A DNA stretch of 64,000 nucleotides from Sepiola atlantica (Eukaryota; Mollusca; Cephalopoda; Sepiida; Sepiolidae): positions 2,356,001 through 2,420,000 of the forward strand of contig CAUVYP010000586.1 of NCBI GenBank assembly GCA_963556195.1, written 5' to 3'. Below are positions 1 through 11,000 of this stretch, in pieces. The position numbers and the translations under genes are program-made. Each line of letters opens with the position of its first letter. Within the stretch, counting starts at the first letter, position 1. The notes under the pieces were generated by a model. The model was not told where the DNA came from and did not search any database. It saw only the letters and a program-made list of their open reading frames with translations.

Positions 1-64
1 GTGCAGCTCTTGTACTGCCGGAGATATGTCGATACAAACTGAATACGCAAAACATCAACAAAAT
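1..64. repeat. Partial monomer at left window edge
   Basis: These bases are the last third of a monomer ('gcagctcttgtactgcc' through 'catcaacaaaat'). The window therefore opens inside the array, which continues to the left. Confidence 0.97.
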
Positions 65-82
65 TTAGCGCGTTTTAAAGTT

Positions 83-88
83 GATATC
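83..88. other. EcoRV site GATATC, once in most monomers
   Basis: GATATC lies in 'gttgatatcgc' in almost every monomer, so EcoRV digestion should give a 186-bp ladder. It is lost where 'gttgatatc' becomes 'gttagtatc' in some class G monomers (for example near 460, 2,873, 3,617, 5,291, 33,003, 38,029 and 41,371) and in the deletion monomer near 58,855, giving dimer-sized steps there. Confidence 0.95.
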
Positions 89-121
89 GCTTTTGTTTAT
101 AACTTCCACATTTATTCGAAT

Positions 122-142
122 TGTGCAACGAAACTTTGCACA
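122..142. other. 7-bp inverted repeat (dyad) in class A/L monomers
   Basis: Arm TGTGCAA (122-128), a 7-nt spacer CGAAACT (129-135) and arm TTGCACA (136-142) form a perfect dyad able to make a hairpin or cruciform. It recurs in every class A and L monomer. Classes P, Q, H, G and K read 'ttgcaga' or similar on the right arm, which breaks the sixth pair. Many class E monomers read 'tagcaca', which breaks the second pair. The dyad is therefore a class-specific property. Short dyads are a known feature of some centromeric satellites; function here is inference. Confidence 0.8.
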
Positions 143-165
143 GATTAGCGGAGTCACATTTTCTA

Positions 166-184
166 CTGAAGTACCAAGTTTCAG
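166..184. other. 5-bp inverted repeat CTGAA...TTCAG
   Basis: CTGAA (166-170) and TTCAG (180-184) flank a 9-nt spacer 'gtaccaagt'. The arms are conserved in nearly all monomers. Variants hit the spacer (for example 'gtacgaag' near 49,276 and 'gtacaaag' near 54,482) or the right arm ('tctcag' in one G subclass, which alters the first base of the arm). This is a weak structure and could be chance. Confidence 0.55.
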
Positions 185-808
185 AAGTGCAGCTCTTGTA
201 CTGCCGGAGATATGTCGATACAAACTGAATACGCAAACTATCAACAAAATTTAGTGCGATTTAAAGTTGATATCGCTTTTGTTTATAACTTCACCATTCT
301 TTTGAATTGTGCAACGAAACTTTGAAGATATAAGCGGAGTCACATTCTCTACTGAAGTACCAAGTTTCAGAAGTGCAGCTTTTTTACTGCCGGAGATATG
401 TCGATACAAACTGAATACGCAAAACATCAACAAAATTTAGCGCGATTTAAAGTTAGTATCGCTTTTGTTTATAACTTCCCCATTCTTTAGAATTGTGCAA
501 CGAAACTTTGCACAGATTAGCGGAGTCACATGCTCTACTGAAGTACCAAGTTTCAGAAGTGCAGCTGTTTTACTGCCGGAGATATGTCGATACAAACTGA
601 ATACGCAAAACATCAACAAAATTTAGCGCGTTTTAAAGTGGATATCGCTTTTGTTTATAACTTCCACATTTATTCGAATTGTGCAACGAAACTTTGCAGA
701 CCGTCGCGGAGACACACGTTCTACTGAAGTACCAAGTTTCAGAAGTGCAGCTCTTGTACTGCCGGAGATATGTCGATACAAACTGAATACGCAAAACATC
801 AACTAAAT

Positions 809-1738
809 TTAGCGCGTTTTAAAGTTGATATCGCTTTTGTTTATAACTTCCACATTTATTCGAATTGTGCAACGAAACTTTGCACAGATTAGCGGAGTCA
901 CATTTTCTACTGAAGTACCAAGTTTCAGAAGTGCAGCTCTTGTACTGCCGGAGATATGTCGATACAAACTGAATACGCAAACTATCAACAAAATTTAGTG
1001 CGATTTAAAGTTGATATCGCTTTTGTTTATAACTTCACCATTCTTTTGAATTGTGCAACGAAACTTTGCAGATATAAGCGGAGTCACATTCTCTACTGAA
1101 GTACCAAGTTTCAGAAGTGCAGCTTTTTTACTGCCGGAGATATGTCGATACAAACTGAATACGCAAAACATCAACAAAATTTAGCGCGTTTTAAAGTGGA
1201 TATCGCTTTTGTTTATAACTTCCACATTTATTCGAATTGTGCAACGAAACTTTGCAGACCGTCGCTGAGACACACGTTCTACTGAAGTACCAAGTTTCAG
1301 AAGTGCAGCTCTTGTAATGCCGGAGATATGTCGATACAAACTGAATACGCAAAACATCAACTAAATTTAGCGCGTTTTAAAGTTGATATCGCTTTTGTTT
1401 ATAACTTCCACATTTATTCGAATTGTGCAACGAAACTTTGCACAGATTAGCGGAGTCACATTTTCTACTGAAGTACCAAGTTTCAGAAGTGCAGCTCTTG
1501 TACTGCCGGAGATATGTCGATACAAACTGAATACGCAAAACATCAACAAAATTTAGCGCGTTTTAAAGTTGATATCGCTTTTGTTTATAACTTCCACATT
1601 TATTCGAATTGTGCAACGAAACTTTGCAGACAGTCGCGGATAGGCCTTTTCTACTGAAGTACCAAGTTTCAGAAGTGCAGCTCTTGTACTGCCGGAGATA
1701 TGTCGATACAAACTGAATACGCAAAACATCAACAAAAT
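809..1738. repeat. 5-mer HOR unit, copy 1 (930 bp)
   Basis: Order L-K-P-A-Q. The P monomer carries a private 'gtcgctgagac' near 1,261. The unit is followed directly by a second 5-mer of nearly the same order. Confidence 0.8.
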
Positions 1739-2668
1739 TTAGCGCGTTTTAAAGTTGATATCGCTTTTGTTTATAACTTCCACATTTATTCGAATTGTGC
1801 AACGAAACTTTGCACAGATTAGCGGAGTCACATTTTCTACTGAAGTACCAAGTTTCAGAAGTGCAGCTCTTGTACTGCCGGAGATATGTCGATACAAACT
1901 GAATACGCAAACTATCAACAAAATTTAGTGCGATTTAAAGTTGATATCGCTTTTGTTTATAACTTCACCATTCTTTTGAATTGTGCAACGAAACTTTGAA
2001 GATATAAGCGGAGTCACATTCTCTACTGAAGTACCAAGTTTCAGAAGTGCAGCTTTTTTACTGCCGGAGATATGTCGATACAAACTGAATACGCAAAACA
2101 TCAACAAAATTTAGCGCGTTTTAAAGTGGATATCGCTTTTGTTTATAACTTCCACATTTATTCGAATTGTGCAACGAAACTTTGCACAGATTAGCGGAGT
2201 CACATTTTCTACTGAAGTACCAAGTTTCAGAAGTGCAGCTCTTGTAATGCCGGAGATATGTCGATACAAACTGAATACGCAAAACATCAACTAAATTTAG
2301 CGCGTTTTAAAGTTGATATCGCTTTTGTTTATAACTTCCACATTTATTCGAATTGTGCAACGATACTTTGCACAGATTAGCGGAGTCACATTTTCTACTG
2401 AAGTACCAAGTTTCAGAAGTGCAGCTCTTGTACTGCCGGAGATATGTCGATACAAACTGAATACGCAAAACATCAACAAAATTTAGCGCGTTTTAAAGTT
2501 GATATCGCTTTTGTTTATAACTTCCACATTTATTCGAATTGTGCAACGAAACTTTGCAGACAGTCGCGGATAGGCCTTTTCTACTGAAGTACCAAGTTTC
2601 AGAAGTGCAGCTCTTGTACTGCCGGAGATATGTCGATACAAACTGAATACGCAAAACATCAACAAAAT
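1739..2668. repeat. 5-mer HOR unit, copy 2 (930 bp)
   Basis: Order L-K-A-A-Q. The third monomer carries an A-type block where copy 1 has P, yet keeps the neighbouring 'cttgtaatgcc' and 'caactaaat' variants, consistent with a short conversion tract. A private 'cgatactttg' lies near 2,363. The last Q also belongs to the start of the next HOR. Confidence 0.8.
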
Positions 2669-5600
2669 TTAGCGCGTTTTAAAGTTGATATCGCTTTTGT
2701 TTATAACTTCCACATTTATTCGAATTGTGCAACGAAACTTTGCACAGATTAGCGGAGTCACATTTTCTACTGAAGTACCAAGTTTCAGAAGTGCAGCTCT
2801 TGTACTGCCGGAGATATGTCGATACAAACTGAATACGCAAACTATCAACCAAATTTAGTGCGATTTAAAGTTAGTATCGCTTTTGTTTATAACTTCACCA
2901 TTCTTTAGAATTGTGCAACGAAACTTTGCAGAGATAAGCGGAGTCACATGCTCTACTGAAGTACCAAGTTTCAGAAGTGCAGCTCTTTTACTGCCGGAGA
3001 TATGTCGATACAAACTGAATACGCAAAACATCAACAAAATTTAGCGCGTTTTAAAGTGGATATCGCTTTTGTTTATAACTTCCACATTTATTCGAATTGT
3101 GCAACGAAACTTTGCACAGATTAGCGGAGTCACATTTTCTACTGAAGTACCAAGTTTCAGAAGTGCAGCTCTCGTACTGCCGGAGATATGTCGATACAAA
3201 CTGAATACGCAAAACATCAACAAAATTTAGCGCGTTTTAAAGTTGATATCGCTTTTGTTTATAACTTCCACATTTATTCGAATTGTGCAACGAAACTTTG
3301 CAGACAGTCGCGGATAGGCCTTTTCTACTGAAGTACCAAGTTTCAGAAGTGAAGCTCTTGTACTGCCGGAGATATGTCGATACAAACTGAATACGTAAAA
3401 CATCAACAAAATTTAGCGCGTTTTAAAGTTGATATCGCTTTTGTTTATAACTTCCACATTTATTCGAATTGTGCAACGAAACTTTGCACAGATTAGCGGA
3501 GTCACATTTTCTACTGAAGTACCAAGTTTCAGAAGTGCAGCTCTTGTACTGCCGGAGATATGTCGATACAAACTGAATACGCAAACTATCAACAAAATTT
3601 AGTGCGATTTAAAGTTAGTATCGCTTTTGTTTATAACTTCCCCATTCTTTAGAATTGTGCAACGAAACTTTGCAGAGATAAGCGGAGTCACATGCTCTAC
3701 TGAAGTACCAAGTTTCAGAAGTGCAGCTCTTTTACTGCCGGAGATATGTCGATACAAACTGAATACGCAAAACATCAACAAAATTTAGCGCGTTTTAAAG
3801 TGGATATCGCTTTTGTTTATAACTTCCACATTTATTCGAATTGTGCAACGAAACTTTGCAGACCGTCGCGGAGACACACGTTCTACTGAAGTACCAAGTT
3901 TCAGAAGTGCAGCTCTTGTACTGCCGGAGATATGTCGATACAAACTGAATACGCAAAACATCAACTAAATTTAGCGCGTTTTAAAGTTGATATCGCTTTT
4001 GTTTATAACTTCCACATTTATTCGAATTGTGCAACGAAACTTTGCACAGATTAGCGGAGTCACATTTTCTACTGAAGTACCAAGTTTCAGAAGTGCAGCT
4101 CTTGTACTGCCGGAGATATGTCGATACAAACTGAATACGCAAAACATCAACAAAATTTAGCGCGTTTTAAAGTTGATATCGCTTTTGTTTATAACTTCCA
4201 CATTTATTCGAATTGTGCAACGAAACTTTGCACAGATTAGCGGAGTCACATTTTCTACTGAAGTACCAAGTTTCAGAAGTGCAGCTCTTGTACTGCCGGA
4301 GATATGTCGATACAAACTGAATACGCAAACTATCAACAAAATTTAGTGCGATTTAAAGTTGATATCGCTTTTGTTTATAACTTCACCATTCTTTTGAATT
4401 GTGCAACGAAACTTTGCAGAGATAAGCGGAGTCACATGCTCTACTGAAGTACCAAGTCTCAGAAGTGCAGCTCTTTTACTGCCGGAGATATGTCGATACA
4501 AACTGAATACGCAAAACATCAACAAAATTTAGCGCGTTTTAAAGTGGATATCGCTTTTGTTTATAACTTCCACATTTATTCGAATTGTGCAACGAAACTT
4601 TGCAGACCGTCGCGGAGACACACGTTCTACTGAAGTACCAAGTTTCAGAAGTGCAGCTCTTGTAATGCCGGAGATATGTCGATACAAACTGAATACGCAA
4701 AACATCAACAAAATTTAGCGCGTTTTAAAGTTGATATCGCTTTTGTTTATAACTTCCACATTTATTCGAATTGTGCAACGAAACTTTGCACAGATTAGCG
4801 GAGTCACATTTTCTACTGAAGTACCAAGTTTCAGAAGTGCAGCTCTTGTACTGCCGGAGATATGTCGATACAAACTGAATACGCAAAACATCAACAAAAT
4901 TTAGCGCGTTTTAAAGTTGATATCGCTTTTGTTTATAACTTCCACATTTATTCGAATTGTGCAACGAAACTTTGCAGACAGTCGCGGATAGGCCTTTTCT
5001 ACTGAAGTACCAAGTTTCAGAAGTGCAGCTCTTGTACTGCCGGAGATATGTCGATACAAACTGAATACGCAAAACATCAACAAAATTTAGCGCGTTTTAA
5101 AGTTGATATCGCTTTTGTTTATAACTTCCACATTTATTCGAATTGTGCAACGAAACTTTGCACAGATTAGCGGAGTCACATTTTCTACTGAAGTACCAAG
5201 TTTCAGAAGTGCAGCTCTTGTACTGCCGGAGATATGTCGATACAAACTGTATACGCAAACTATCAACAAAATTTAGTGCGATTTAAAGTTAGTATCGCTT
5301 TTGTTTATAACTTCACCATTCTTTAGAATTGTGCAACGAAACTTTGCAGAGATAAGCGGAGTAACATGCTCTACTGAAGTACCAAGTTTCAGAAGTGCAG
5401 CTCTTTTACTGCCGGAGATATGTCGATACAAACTGAATACGCAAAACATCAACAAAATTTAGCGCGTTTTAAAGTGGATATCGCTTTTGTTTATAACTTC
5501 CACATTTATTCGAATTGTGCAACGAAACTTTGCACAGATTAGCGGAGTCACATTTTCTACTGAAGTACCAAGTTTCAGAAGTGCAGCTCTTGTACTGCCG

Positions 5601-8062
5601 GAGATATGTCGATACAAACTGAATACGCAAAACATCAACAAAATTTAGCGCGTTTTAAAGTTGATATCGCTTTTGTTTATAACTTCCACATTTATTCGAA
5701 TTGTGCAACGAAACTTTCCAGACAGTCGCGGATAGGCCTTTTCTACTGAAGTACCAAGTGTCAGAAGTGCAGCTCTTGTACTGCCGAGAATATGTCGATA
5801 CAAACTGAATACGCAAAACATCAACAAAATTTAGCGCGTTTTAAAGTTGATATCGCTTTTGTTTATAACTTCCACATTTATTCGAATTGTGCAACGAAAC
5901 TTTGCACAGATTAGCGGAGTCACATTTTCTACTGAAGTACCAAGTTTCAGAAGTGCAGCTCTTGTACTGCCGGAGATATGTCGATACAAACTGAATACGC
6001 AAAACATCAACAAAATTTAGCGCGTTTTAAAGTTGATATCGCTTTTGTTTATAACTTCCACATTTATTCGAATTGTGCAACGAAACTTTGCACAGATTAG
6101 CGGAGTCACATTTTCTACTGAAGTACCAAGTTTCAGAAGTGCAGCTCTTGTACTGCCGGAGATATGTCGATACAAACTGAATACGCAAACTATCAACAAA
6201 ATTTAGTGCGATTTAAAGTTGATATCGCTTTTGTTTATAACTTCACCATTCTTTTGAATTGTGCAACGAAACTTTGCAGAGATAAGCGGAGTCACATGCT
6301 CTACTGAAGTACCAAGTTTCAGAAGTGCAGCTCTTTTACTGCCGGAGATATGTCGATACAAACTGAATACGCAAAACATCAACAAAATTTAGCGCGTTTT
6401 AAAGTGGATATCGCTTTTGTTTATAACTTCCACATTTATTCGAATTGTGCAACGAAACTTTGCAGACCGTCGCGGAGACACACGTTCTACTGAAGTACCA
6501 AGTTTCAGAAGTGCAGCTCTTGTAATGCCGGAGATATGTCGATACAAACTGAATACGCAAAACATCAACAAAATTTAGCGCGTTTTAAAGTTGATATCGC
6601 TTTTGTTTATAACTTCCACATTTATTCGAATTGTGCAACGAAACTTTGCACAGATTAGCGGAGTCACATTTTCTACTGAAGTACCAAGTTTCAGAAGTGC
6701 AGCTCTTGTACTGCCGGAGATATGTCGATACAAACTGAATACGCAAAACATCAACAAAATTTAGCGCGTTTTAAAGTTGATATCGCTTTTGTTTATAACT
6801 TCCACATTTATTCGGATTGTGCAACGAAACTTTGCACAGATTAGCGGAGTCACATTTTCTACTGAAGTACCAAGTTTCAGAAGTGCAGCTCTTGTACTGC
6901 CGGAGATATGTCGATACAAACTGAATACGCAAACTATCAACAAAATTTAGTGCGATTTAAAGTTGATATCGCTTTTGTTTATAACTTCACCATTCTTTAG
7001 AATTGTGCAACGAAACTTTGCAGAGATAAGCGGGGTCACATGCTCTACTGAAGTACCAAGTTTCAGAAGTGCAGCTCTTTTACTGCCGGAGATATGTCGA
7101 TACAAACTGAATACGCAAAACATCAACAAAATTTAGTGCGATTTAAAGTTGATATCGCTTTTGTTTATAACTTCACCATTCTTTAGAATTGTGCAACGAA
7201 ACTTTGCAGAGATAAGCGGGGTCACATGCTCTACTGAAGTACCAAGTTTCAGAAGTGCAGCTCTTTTACTGCCGGAGATATGTCGATACAAACTGAATAC
7301 GCAAAACATCAACAAAATTTAGCGCGTTTTAAAGTTGATATCGCTTTTGTTTATAACTTCCACATTTATTCGAATTGTGCAACGAAACTTTGCACAGATT
7401 AGCGGAGTCACATTTTCTACTGAAGTACCAAGTTTCAGAAGTGCAGCTCTTGTACTGCCGGAGATATGTCGATACAAACTGAATACGCAAAACATCAACA
7501 AAATTTAGCGCGTTTTAAAGTTGATATCGCTTTTGTTTATAACTTCCACATTTATTCGAATTGTGCAACGAAACTTTGCACAGATTAGCGGAGTCACATT
7601 TTCTACTGAAGTACCAAGTTTCAGAAGTGCAGCTCTTGTACTGCCGGAGATATGTCGATACAAACTTGATACGCAAACTATCAACAAAATTTAGTGCGAT
7701 TTAAAGTTGATATCGCTTTTGTTTATAACTTCACCATTCTTTTGAATTGTGCAACGAAACTTTGCAGAGATAAGCGGAGTCACATGCTCTACTGAAGTAC
7801 CAAGTTTCAGAAGTGCAGCTCTTTTACTGCCGGAGATATGTCGATACAAACTGAATACGCAAAACATCAACAAAATTTAGCGCGTTTTAAAGTGGATATC
7901 GCTTTTGTTTATAACTTCCACATTTATTCGAATTGTGCAACGAAACTTTGCAGACCGTCGCGGAGACACACGTTCTACTGAAGTACCAAGTTTCAGAAGT
8001 GCAGCTCTTGTAATGCCGGAGATATGTCGATACAAACTGAATACGCAAAACATCAACAAAAT
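2483..8062. repeat. 30-mer HOR, copy 1 (5,580 bp)
   Basis: Thirty monomers that recur in the same order exactly 5,580 bp downstream. Shared rare variants prove the pairing: 'gtgaagctcttg' near 3,350 and 8,930, 'aaactgtatacgc' near 5,245 and 10,825, and 'caagtgtcag' with 'gccgagaatatg' near 5,757 and 11,337. Private changes in this copy are 'ctctcgtac' at 3,173, 'acgtaaaac' at 3,396, 'ctttccagac' at 5,718, 'ttcggattg' at 6,815 and 'aacttgatacgc' at 7,665. Two G monomers sit side by side at 6,947-7,318. Confidence 0.93.
6203..7690. repeat. 8-mer block, ancestral-looking copy (1,488 bp)
   Basis: Order G-P-A-L-G-G-A-L, lying inside copy 1 of the 30-mer. The same order appears once in copy 2 of the 30-mer and is then amplified in tandem from 11,783. 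It contains the 'aacttgatacgc' variant (near 7,665) that reappears near 16,221, 18,825 and 21,429. Confidence 0.85.
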
Positions 8063-11000
8063 TTAGCGCGTTTTAAAGTTGATATCGCTTTTGTTTATAA
8101 CTTCCACATTTATTCGAATTGTGCAACGAAACTTTGCAGTCAGTCGCGGATAGGCCTTTTCTACTGAAGTACCAAGTTTCAGAAGTGCAGCTCTTGTACT
8201 GCCGGAGATATGTCGATACAAACTGAATACGCAAAACATCAACAAAATTTAGCGCGTTTTAAAGTTGATATCGCTTTTGTTTATAACTTCCACATTTATT
8301 CGAATTGTGCAACGAAACTTTGCACAGATTAGCGGAGTCACATTTTCTACTGAAGTACCAAGTTTCAGAAGTGCAGCTCTTGTACTGCCGGAGATATGTC
8401 GATACAAACTGAATACGCAAACTATCAACCAAATTTAGTGCGATTTAAAGTTAGTATCGCTTTTGTTTATAACTTCACCATTCTTTAGAATTGTGCAACG
8501 AAACTTTGCAGAGATAAGCGGAGTCACATGCTCTACTGAAGTACCAAGTTTCAGAAGTGCAGCTCTTTTACTGCCGGAGATATGTCGATACAAACTGAAT
8601 ACGCAAAACATCAACAAAATTTAGCGCGTTTTAAAGTGGATATCGCTTTTGTTTATAACTTCCACATTTATTCGAATTGTGCAACGAAACTTTGCACAGA
8701 TTAGCGGAGTCACATTTTCTACTGAAGTACCAAGTTTCAGAAGTGCAGCTCTTGTACTGCCGGAGATATGTCGATACAAACTGAATACGCAAAACATCAA
8801 CAAAATTTAGCGCGTTTTAAAGTTGATATCGCTTTTGTTTATAACTTCCACATTTATTCGAATTGTGCAACGAAACTTTGCAGACAGTCGCGGATAGGCC
8901 TTTTCTACTGAAGTACCAAGTTTCAGAAGTGAAGCTCTTGTACTGCCGGAGATATGTCGATACAAACTGAATACGCAAAACATCAACAAAATTTAGCGCG
9001 TTTTAAAGTTGATATCGCTTTTGTTTATAACTTCCACATTTATTCGAATTGTGCAACGAAACTTTGCACAGATTAGCGGAGTCACATTTTCTACTGAAGT
9101 ACCAAGTTTCAGAAGTGCAGCTCTTGTACTGCCGGAGATATGTCGATACAAACTGAATACGCAAACTATCAACAAAATTTAGTGCGATTTAAAGTTAGTA
9201 TCGCTTTTGTTTATAACTTCCCCATTCTTTAGAATTGTGCAACGAAACTTTGCAGAGATAAGCGGAGTCACATGCTCTACTGAAGTACCAAGTTTCAGAA
9301 GTGCAGCTCTTTTACTGCCGGAGATATGTCGATACAAACTGAATACGCAAAACATCAACAAAATTTAGCGCGTTTTAAAGTGGATATCGCTTTTGTTTAT
9401 AACTTCCACATTTATTCGAATTGTGCAACGAAACTTTGCAGACCGTCGCGGAGACACACGTTCTACTGAAGTACCAAGTTTCAGAAGTGCAGCTCTCGTA
9501 CTGCCGGAGATATGTCGATACAAACTGAATACGCAAAACATCAACTAAATTTAGCGCGTTTTAAAGTTGATATCGCTTTTGTTTATAACTTCCACATTTA
9601 TTCGAATTGTGCAACGAAACTTTGCACAGATTAGCGGAGTCACATTTTCTACTGAAGTACCAAGTTTCAGAAGTGCAGCTCTTGTACTGCCGGAGATATG
9701 TCGATACAAACTGAATACGCAAAACATCAACAAAATTTAGCGCGTTTTAAAGTTGATATCGCTTTTGTTTATAACTTCCACATTTATTCGAATTGTGCAA
9801 CGAAACTTTGCACAGATTAGCGGAGTCACATTTTCTACTGAAGTACCAAGTTTCAGAAGTGCAGCTCTTGTACTGCCGGAGATATGTCGATACAAACTGA
9901 ATACGCAAACTATCAACAAAATTTAGTGCGATTTAAAGTTGATATCGCTTTTGTTTATAACTTCACCATTCTTTTGAATTGTGCAACGAAACTTTGCAGA
10001 GATAAGCGGAGTCACATGCTCTACTGAAGTACCAAGTCTCAGAAGTGCAGCTCTTTTACTGCCGGAGATATGTCGATACAAACTGAATACGCAAAACATC
10101 AACAAAATTTAGCGCGTTTTAAAGTGGATATCGCTTTTGTTTATAACTTCCACATTTATTCGAATTGTGCAACGAAACTTTGCAGACCGTCGCGGAGACA
10201 CACGTTCTACTGAAGTACCAAGTTTCAGAAGTGCAGCTCTTGTAATGCCGGAGATATGTCGATACAAACTGAATACGCAAAACATCAACAAAATTTAGCG
10301 CGTTTTAAAGTTGATATCGCTTTTGTTTATAACTTCCACATTTATTCGAATTGTGCAACGAAACTTTGCACAGATTAGCGGAGTCACATTTTCTACTGAA
10401 GTACCAAGTTTCAGAAGTGCAGCTCTTGTACTGCCGGAGATATGTCGATACAAACTGAATACGCAAAACATCAACAAAATTTAGCGCGTTTTAAAGTTGA
10501 TATCGCTTTTGTTTATAACTTCCACATTTATTCGAATTGTGCAACGAAACTTTGCAGACAGTCGCGGATAGGCCTTTTCTACTGAAGTACCAAGTTTCAG
10601 AAGTGCAGCTCTTGTACTGCCGGAGATATGTCGATACAAACTGAATACGCAAAACATCAACAAAATTTAGCGCGTTTTAAAGTTGATATCGCTTTTGTTT
10701 ATAACTTCCACATTTATTCGAATTGTGCAACGAAACTTTGCACAGATTAGCGGAGTCACATTTTCTACTGAAGTACCAAGTTTCAGAAGTGCAGCTCTTG
10801 TACTGCCGGAGATATGTCGATACAAACTGTATACGCAAACTATCAACAAAATTTAGTGCGATTTAAAGTTAGTATCGCTTTTGTTTATAACTTCACCATT
10901 CTTTAGAATTGTGCAACGAAACTTTGCAGAGATAAGCGGAGTAACATGCTCTACTGAAGTACCAAGTTTCAGAAGTGCAGCTCTTTTACTGCCGGAGATA

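Larger units (their letters stand above)
65..250. repeat. Representative full monomer (class L)
   Basis: I use this first complete unit as the reference phase; the true replication phase is unknown. In order it holds 'ttagcgcgttttaaag', an EcoRV site GATATC at 83-88, 'cacatttatt', the palindrome ATTCGAAT at 114-121, a 7-bp dyad at 122-142 that includes the start of the class-defining block, a second dyad at 166-184, 'gcagctcttgtactgcc', and the tail 'acgcaaactatcaac' that marks class L. By hand count it has 36 C, 33 G and 9 CpG in 186 bp, about 1.4 times the CpG expected from base composition. Confidence 0.95.
65..2482. repeat. Domain I: class K-containing 4- to 5-mer units
   Basis: Monomer order is L-K-G-P, L-K-P-A-Q, L-K-A-A, with the following Q at 2,483 completing the last unit. 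Class K ('gatataagcg...cattctc' followed by 'agcttttttactgcc') occurs only here, near 325, 1,069 and 1,999, and nowhere later in the window. The 5-mer units 809-1,738 and 1,739-2,668 are tandem copies 930 bp apart. They differ by 'gcagatata' against 'gaagatata' and by P against A at the third place. Confidence 0.85.

Noticed and set aside
111..123. RNA polymerase III B-box (TTCGA within 'tttattcgaattg')
   Set aside because: Only the palindromic TTCGAAT core agrees. The flanking GG and CC of the B-box are absent and no matching A-box was found, so the monomer does not look tRNA- or SINE-derived.
65..247. Reverse-strand 60-codon ORF, repeated about 300 times, as a real gene family
   Set aside because: The frame recurs only because 186 is divisible by 3. 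Starts are TTG, every copy ends at the same TAA, spacing between copies is one codon with no room for separate promoters, replacements are mostly non-synonymous, and stops and frameshifts have been amplified with HORs. The product resembles no family I know.
65..250. Known satellites such as primate alpha satellite or Arabidopsis 178/180-bp repeat
   Set aside because: Length is in the same range, but I see no recognisable sequence match and no canonical CENP-B box. A database search with the consensus would be decisive and could not be run.
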